Origin: Planctomycetaceae bacterium
GTDB taxonomy: Bacteria; Planctomycetota; Planctomycetia; Planctomycetales; Planctomycetaceae
Length of the DNA: 37,321 nt
Assembly: GCA_002724315.1 (NCBI GenBank)
Contig: PBOJ01000095.1
Location: 1 to 37,321 of the forward strand
Direction of reading: 5' to 3'
This document shows positions 33,395 to 37,321 of this stretch, one piece after another (position 1 is the first letter of the stretch; each line of letters opens with the position of its first letter). The notes beneath the pieces are model-generated. The model ran no database searches and was not told where the DNA came from. It saw only the letters and a list, made by a program, of their open reading frames with translations. The position numbers and the translations under genes are program-made.

Positions 33395-34852
33395 ATGAAG
33401 ACAGACACGGATGCCATACGATCGGCGCGCCGTCATTTCCTGGCCCAGGGAGCAATGAGCCTGGCGCCGCTGGCGATGTCATGGGCCATGCAGCGAGACG
33501 GTCTGCAGGCAGCTCCGGTGAAACCCGAGTTGGCCCGGCAGTCGTTCGACCTGTTGCCCAAGCACCCTCGCAAGACCCCCCGCGCGACTGCGATGATCTC
33601 GATGTTCATGCAGGGCGGCCCCAGCCAGGTCGACCTGATGGACCCCAAGCCCGAACTGAACCGGCTCGACGGAAAGCAGTTTCCCGGCACGATCAAGTAC
33701 GACAACGCGGCCCAGGCGAGTTCCCGCGTGCTGGGCAGTCCGTGGAAATTCCGCCGGTACGGAGAGTGCGGCACGCCCCTTTCGGAGCTGCTGCCGGGTC
33801 TGTCGGAAGTCGTCGACGACATCCTGGTCATCCGCTCGATGCACACCGGCGTGAACAATCACGGGCAGTCGATCCATGCCATGAACACCGGTCGGACCCA
33901 GCGGGGCCGCCCGGCACTGGGCAGTTGGCTGACTTTCGGACTGGGTGCCGACACCGACGAGTTGCCCGCCTACGTCGCGATGACCGATCCCCGGGGCCTG
34001 CCGGTCGAGGGTGTGCTCAACTGGTCAAACGGTTGGCTGCCGTCCCTGTTCCAGGGCACGGTGGTGCGACCGCGGGAACCGAGGATCCTGAACCTGGAAC
34101 CGCCGGAGAGTTTTCGCGGAAAGGTGCAGTCGAATTATCTCGACCTGTTGACCCGGCTGAACCAGCGTCACATCGCCAAGCGAAAGGGGGAACTGGAACT
34201 CGAGGCGAGGATCGCCAATTTCCGGCTGGCGGCCCGGATGCAGACCGCTGCCCGCGAGGCACTGGATATCAGCCGCGAGTCGAAGGCGACGCACGCGATG
34301 TACGGGCTGGACGACAAGGCGACCGTCGAATTCGGAACGCGCTGCCTGATCGCCCGGCGGCTGGTCGAGCGGGGTGTGCGGTTCGTGCAACTGTTTACCA
34401 AGAACCAGTACTGGGACCACCACGGCTCGATTCGCCAGAGCCTTCCTGCCTCGTGCCTGAAGGTCGATCGCCCGGCAGCCGCGCTGGTCGCGGACCTGAA
34501 GCAGAGGGGGTTGCTCGATTCGACAGTCGTGCACTGGGGCGGTGAGATGGGCCGTTTGCCCGTGATCCAGAACGACGCGGGGCCCAGGCAGGTCGGTCGC
34601 GATCACAACACGTACGGTTTCAGCATGTGGGTGGCCGGTGGCGGTTTCCGCGCGGGCGGGACGTACGGAGAAACCGACGAGTTCGGTCACCACGCGGTCG
34701 AAAAGGTGGTCAACCACTTCGACTACCACGCCACGCTGCTGCACCTCTTCGGTATCCACCCCGACGACCTGGTCTATCTCAGGAACGGCCGCGAGCAGTC
34801 ACTGCTCGATGGACAGCCGGGCAAGATCGTCAAGGGGTTGCTGACCGGTTGA
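33395..34852 (+). CDS. DUF1501 protein, partner of the second PSD1 gene
   Basis: The product is 485 residues from the ATG at 33395, with GAGGA about 9 bases upstream. The Tat-type leader is ARRHFLAQGAMSLAPLAMSW. DUF1501 landmarks are MFMQGGPSQVDLMDPKPELN, VIRSMHTGVNNHGQSIHAMN, YWDHHGSIRQ, VHWGGEMGRLPVIQ, GRDHNTYGFSMWVAGGG and HFDYHATLLHLFGIHPDDLV. The segment read as GEFGRT in the other two copies is GEMGRL here. It belongs to the alkaline phosphatase/sulfatase-like fold and is exported folded; the reaction is unknown. It probably shares a transcript with the PSD1 gene. It is convergent with the RTX gene, whose stop lies 16 bases beyond. Confidence 0.92.
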   Translation: MKTDTDAIRSARRHFLAQGAMSLAPLAMSWAMQRDGLQAAPVKPELARQSFDLLPKHPRKTPRATAMISMFMQGGPSQVDLMDPKPELNRLDGKQFPGTIKYDNAAQASSRVLGSPWKFRRYGECGTPLSELLPGLSEVVDDILVIRSMHTGVNNHGQSIHAMNTGRTQRGRPALGSWLTFGLGADTDELPAYVAMTDPRGLPVEGVLNWSNGWLPSLFQGTVVRPREPRILNLEPPESFRGKVQSNYLDLLTRLNQRHIAKRKGELELEARIANFRLAARMQTAAREALDISRESKATHAMYGLDDKATVEFGTRCLIARRLVERGVRFVQLFTKNQYWDHHGSIRQSLPASCLKVDRPAAALVADLKQRGLLDSTVVHWGGEMGRLPVIQNDAGPRQVGRDHNTYGFSMWVAGGGFRAGGTYGETDEFGHHAVEKVVNHFDYHATLLHLFGIHPDDLVYLRNGREQSLLDGQPGKIVKGLLTG

Positions 34853-34857
34853 TGTCG

Positions 34858-34881
34858 CGGCCAGACGCCTAGGTCTGGTCG
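34858..34881. terminator. Hairpin between convergent DUF1501 and RTX genes
   Basis: CGGCCAGAC (34858-34866) pairs with GTCTGGTCG (34873-34881) over a 6-base loop, 9 pairs including one G-U. It begins 5 bases after the DUF1501 stop and includes the last codons of the RTX gene. It could stop transcription from both sides, although no T-run follows. Confidence 0.4.
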
Positions 34882-37269
34882 ATCCAGTCGAAGATCAGCT
34901 CGAAGGTCTCGTCGATCTCGGAAGTGTCATCCGCGATCGTGTCATTGCCGTTGCCGCCGGCAACAGTGTCGACTCCGCCCTGGCCGTTGATGCTGTCATC
35001 GCCGTCCTCGCCCAGCAGTCCGTCCGATCCGCTCCCGCCCCGAAGCGTGTCGTTACCGGCTCCACCCAAGATTGAGTCGTTGCCGCTGTTGCCGTTGAGC
35101 GTATCGTTTCCGGTTCCGCCACACACTCCATCGTCACCGCTTCCGGAATGGACATAGTCGTTACCTTCGCGGCCGATCAGTGTGTCGTTGCCGTTGTTGC
35201 CGCGGAGGGTATCGTCGTTACTGCCACCGACCAGCGAATCGTCGCCGTCTAGGCCCTTGAGCGTCGTCTGGCCGGAAAAACCGCTGGCGTCGATTGTGTT
35301 GTTGCCGCCGCCACCGGTCAGGATGGCCAGTTCGATGCTGGTCAGGAGTTGCGTCGACTGGCTGCCGGTGAGCGAGGCGTCAATCAGCGTGAAGTCGGTG
35401 TGGTCCGACGGATCTGCACCGTCCCCGGATTCCTTGATGGTGTCGTTGCCATCTCCACCGTCGAGCACGTTGCCGAAGCCGCCCTGTCCGGTCAACACGT
35501 CGTCGCCCGCTCCACCGTTGGCGGTGTCAACACCGCTGCCACCGATCAGGCGGTCATTGCCGTCGTTGCCGGTGAGACTGTCGTCACCTCCACCCCCGTT
35601 GATGGTGTCGTCGCCGTCGTTTCCAGTGAGGTTGTCGTTGGCCGATCCACCTCGCAGAGAATCATTGCCGGAACCGCCGGAGAGGGCGACAGGGATGGTG
35701 GATGCCGTCGCATCGATCTGGTCGTTGCCTCCACCTCCGTCAACCGTCAGCGTGGTGAACGTGTCGGCGGAATACTGGAACGGGCTGTCCGAGGCGATCG
35801 AACTGCCGGTGATGGTGATGACGTCATCGGTATCGGCGAACTCGATGGACTGCGAGTTCAACGAGTCCAGCCCGGTGGAATCGACGGACGCGACACCGGT
35901 GAACGTGAGGACACTTCCGTCAACATCCACTGTTCCGGCATTTGACGCAGTCAGGACGACGTCCAGGGACGTCACCGATTCCGAGTTGTCCAGGCCGATC
36001 TCCACGTTGTCGGATCCCGTCCCGCCGCCGCCATCGAAGGAGATTCCGGTGGAGGTGATCGCAGCAGCTGCGATCACCAGGGTGTCCGCTGCGTCGGTTT
36101 GTCCGGTGACATCGACCGTGGCGATTTGACTCAGGGTCCGGCTCGGGACAAGGTCGGTCCCGCCCTGGTCCACTGCCCGCAATTGGTCACCGTCAACGAT
36201 CAGTCGAACCTCGTTCCCGGCTGCGGCCAGGAACACATCGGCTCCCAGCAGCATCGTGTCGGAAGTGGTGTTGATGATCAGTTCATCAGTCGTCGCGTCC
36301 GAACCGGCGTTGCCGGCCTGATCGGTTGCCGTCACTGCAACGTCGTAGGTGGCATCTGCCAGGGTGGTGAGAATGTCATCGGCCAGGCTCCATGTGCCGT
36401 CACCGTTGTTGGTGGCCGCGGCGGTCTGCCCGTCGACGGTGACGGAGATCGCCGCTGTGGAGTCATCAACGGTTCCACCCAGGGCGGGTGTCGCGTCGTT
36501 TGTGTCGAGTGGAGTGACGGTGATCACCGGAGCAGCGGTGTCGACAGTGATGTCCAGTGCCGCAGAGGCGGCACTGGTGTTTCCGGCCACGTCCGTGGCG
36601 GTGGTCGTCAGCGAGCGGGTTCCATCAGCCAGGGTCGTGGCGGTGATGTCGTACACGTCCGAGGCGAGAGGGCTCGAGGTTGCAACACTCGCCCCATCGA
36701 CGAGCAACGTGATCGTGCTGCCGGAATCGGCGGTTCCGATCAGGGTGGGAGTACTGTCGGAAGTGAGGTCATCGGTGCTGGAACTGCCCGAGTCACTGGA
36801 AGAGGCCAGGTCCGGAGTAGTCGGAACGGCCGGAGCTGTTGAGTCGACGGTCACGGCCAGTACGGCCGAGGCCGCGCTGATGTTGCCGGCAGCGTCGGTG
36901 GCGGTGGCGGTCAGTGCGTGTGCGCCTTCGGCCAGGGTGTTGCTGGCGATCGACCAGTTTCCAGATCCGTCGGCGGTGGTAGTGCCCACGTTCCCGTCGA
37001 TCGAGGAAGACAGCGTGACGGTGATGCCGGCTTCGGCGGTCCCCGAGACGGTCGGAGTGGTGTCGTTGGTCAGATCGTCGTCATCTGCGGTGCCACTGTC
37101 GCTGGCAGCGTCCAGGTCGGGAGTGCCTGGGGCAGTTGGAGCGGTGGAGTCGATGGTGATGTCCAATGCCGCAGAGGCGGCACTGGTGTTTCCGGCCACG
37201 TCCGTGGCGGTGGTCGTCAGCGAGTGGGTTCCATCAGCCAGGGTCGTGGCGGTGATGTCGTACACGTCC
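34869..37269 (-). CDS. Ig-like repeat / RTX calcium-binding surface protein, 5' end missing
   Basis: About 800 residues remain. The N-terminal part (about 1-320) consists of bacterial Ig-like repeats (DGTHSLTTTATDVAGNTSAA, NDTTPTVSGTAEAGITVTLS). Residues about 320-505 are a beta-rich linker. From about 507 to 785, RTX nonapeptides bind calcium in parallel beta-rolls (GGSGNDSLRGGSANDNLTG, GNDGDDTINGGGGDDSLTGN), split by a short non-repeat segment near 615-660. It ends FELIFDWIDQT. Such proteins are secreted adhesins or matrix proteins, often by type I export. The true start is missing: upstream of 37269 the frame loses homology and meets TAA at 37299-37301, and a GTG at 37265 would give no leader. 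The codon pattern fits the neighbouring genes. Confidence 0.85.
36541..36660. repeat. Near-identical 120-base repeat, copy 1 (second copy at 37150-37269)
   Basis: This block matches 37150-37269 at 116 of 120 bases by eye, with an offset of 609 bases (203 codons). It encodes the end of one Ig-like domain. The near identity at DNA level suggests recent duplication or gene conversion inside the gene. Confidence 0.85.
37150..37269. repeat. Near-identical 120-base repeat, copy 2
   Basis: Same block as 36541-36660, in the same orientation. The match ends at the very base (37269) where the sequence changes character, so the break point of the window's right end falls at or within the repeat. Confidence 0.85.
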
Positions 37270-37321
37270 TCGCCTTTTGAATAATTTTCACACCAACTTT
37301 AACGTATCGTTTAGGTCGGTT
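37270..37321. other. AT-rich sequence unlike the rest of the window
   Basis: These 52 bases hold 19 G or C (about 37%), against 60% or more elsewhere. They are not homologous to the Ig repeat that should continue here (after copy 1 the repeat continues GAGGCGAGAG). One minus-strand frame is open throughout but too short to identify. They may be the edge of an inserted element or a joining artefact. Confidence 0.6.

Noticed and set aside
34920..35760. CRISPR-like short repeats
   Set aside because: The periodic repeats are 27-base coding units of RTX nonapeptides in one frame, not identical repeats with unique spacers.
35182..37284. Open frames on the plus strand across the RTX/Ig gene
   Set aside because: Low-complexity Ser/Pro/Val frames produced by the repeats; the minus strand gives perfect RTX nonapeptides.
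1..37321. Insertion sequence, prophage, integrase or defence genes
   Set aside because: No transposase, recombinase, restriction, Cas or toxin-antitoxin motif was seen in the reading frames examined; only indirect signs of exchange (remnants, GC shift) are present.

Overview
The window reads as chromosome of a planctomycete (phylum Planctomycetota). It has two gene pairs coding for a PSCyt1/DUF1549/DUF1553 protein plus a DUF1501 protein, and a third DUF1501 gene. It also has many Tat-type or Sec-type secreted proteins, LamG and PQQ-propeller proteins, a tricorn-type protease, weak or absent Shine-Dalgarno sites and high GC (60-70% in most lines I counted). No plasmid, phage or CRISPR hallmark is visible. 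A genus cannot be named from this sequence.

Layout. 1-1200 (-): LamG + putative Ig protein running off the left edge. 1261-1581: orphan C-terminal domain of a lost gene. 1772-3517 (+): secreted TIM-barrel glycosidase-like protein. 3682-7362 (-): two-gene operon of a methyltransferase-like/PQQ-propeller protein and a secreted jelly-roll-like protein, lower in GC than the surroundings. 7516-7597: inverted-repeat element able to fold as a three-way junction. 7618-7740: leucine-rich-repeat protein remnant. 7753-7826 (-): tRNA with CAT anticodon. 7941-12606 (+): GNAT acetyltransferase, a complementary pair of M16 peptidase subunits, and a secreted M20 amidohydrolase. 12655-13938 (-): CPA2-type antiporter. 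14103-18667 (+): first PSD1/DUF1501 pair, followed by a 2-hydroxyacid dehydrogenase. 19687-21975 (-): DUF1501 plus TolB-like propeller operon. 22125-26777 (+): Tat-exported sugar epimerase-like protein, 4-TM protein and tricorn protease. 26849-29983 (+): two CoA-transferase subunits and a Tat-exported BNR sialidase-like protein. 29987-30361 (-): cyclophilin-like protein. 30532-34852 (+): second PSD1/DUF1501 pair. 34869-37269 (-): Ig-repeat/RTX calcium-binding surface protein, cut at its 5' side where the sequence changes abruptly to about 37% GC.

Taken together this is a secretome-heavy region for extracellular or periplasmic polymer and peptide use: glycosidase-like, sialidase-like, peptidase and cytochrome-like PSD1 proteins, plus cytoplasmic CoA and hydroxyacid enzymes. 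The parts least explained by known families are the 7.5-7.8 kb tRNA-proximal zone (three-way-junction repeat, LRR remnant, low-GC operon), GC-rich hairpins without U-tracts just after several stop codons, operator-like palindromes ahead of both PSD1 genes, and the broken right end. I found no clear new defence or mobile system.
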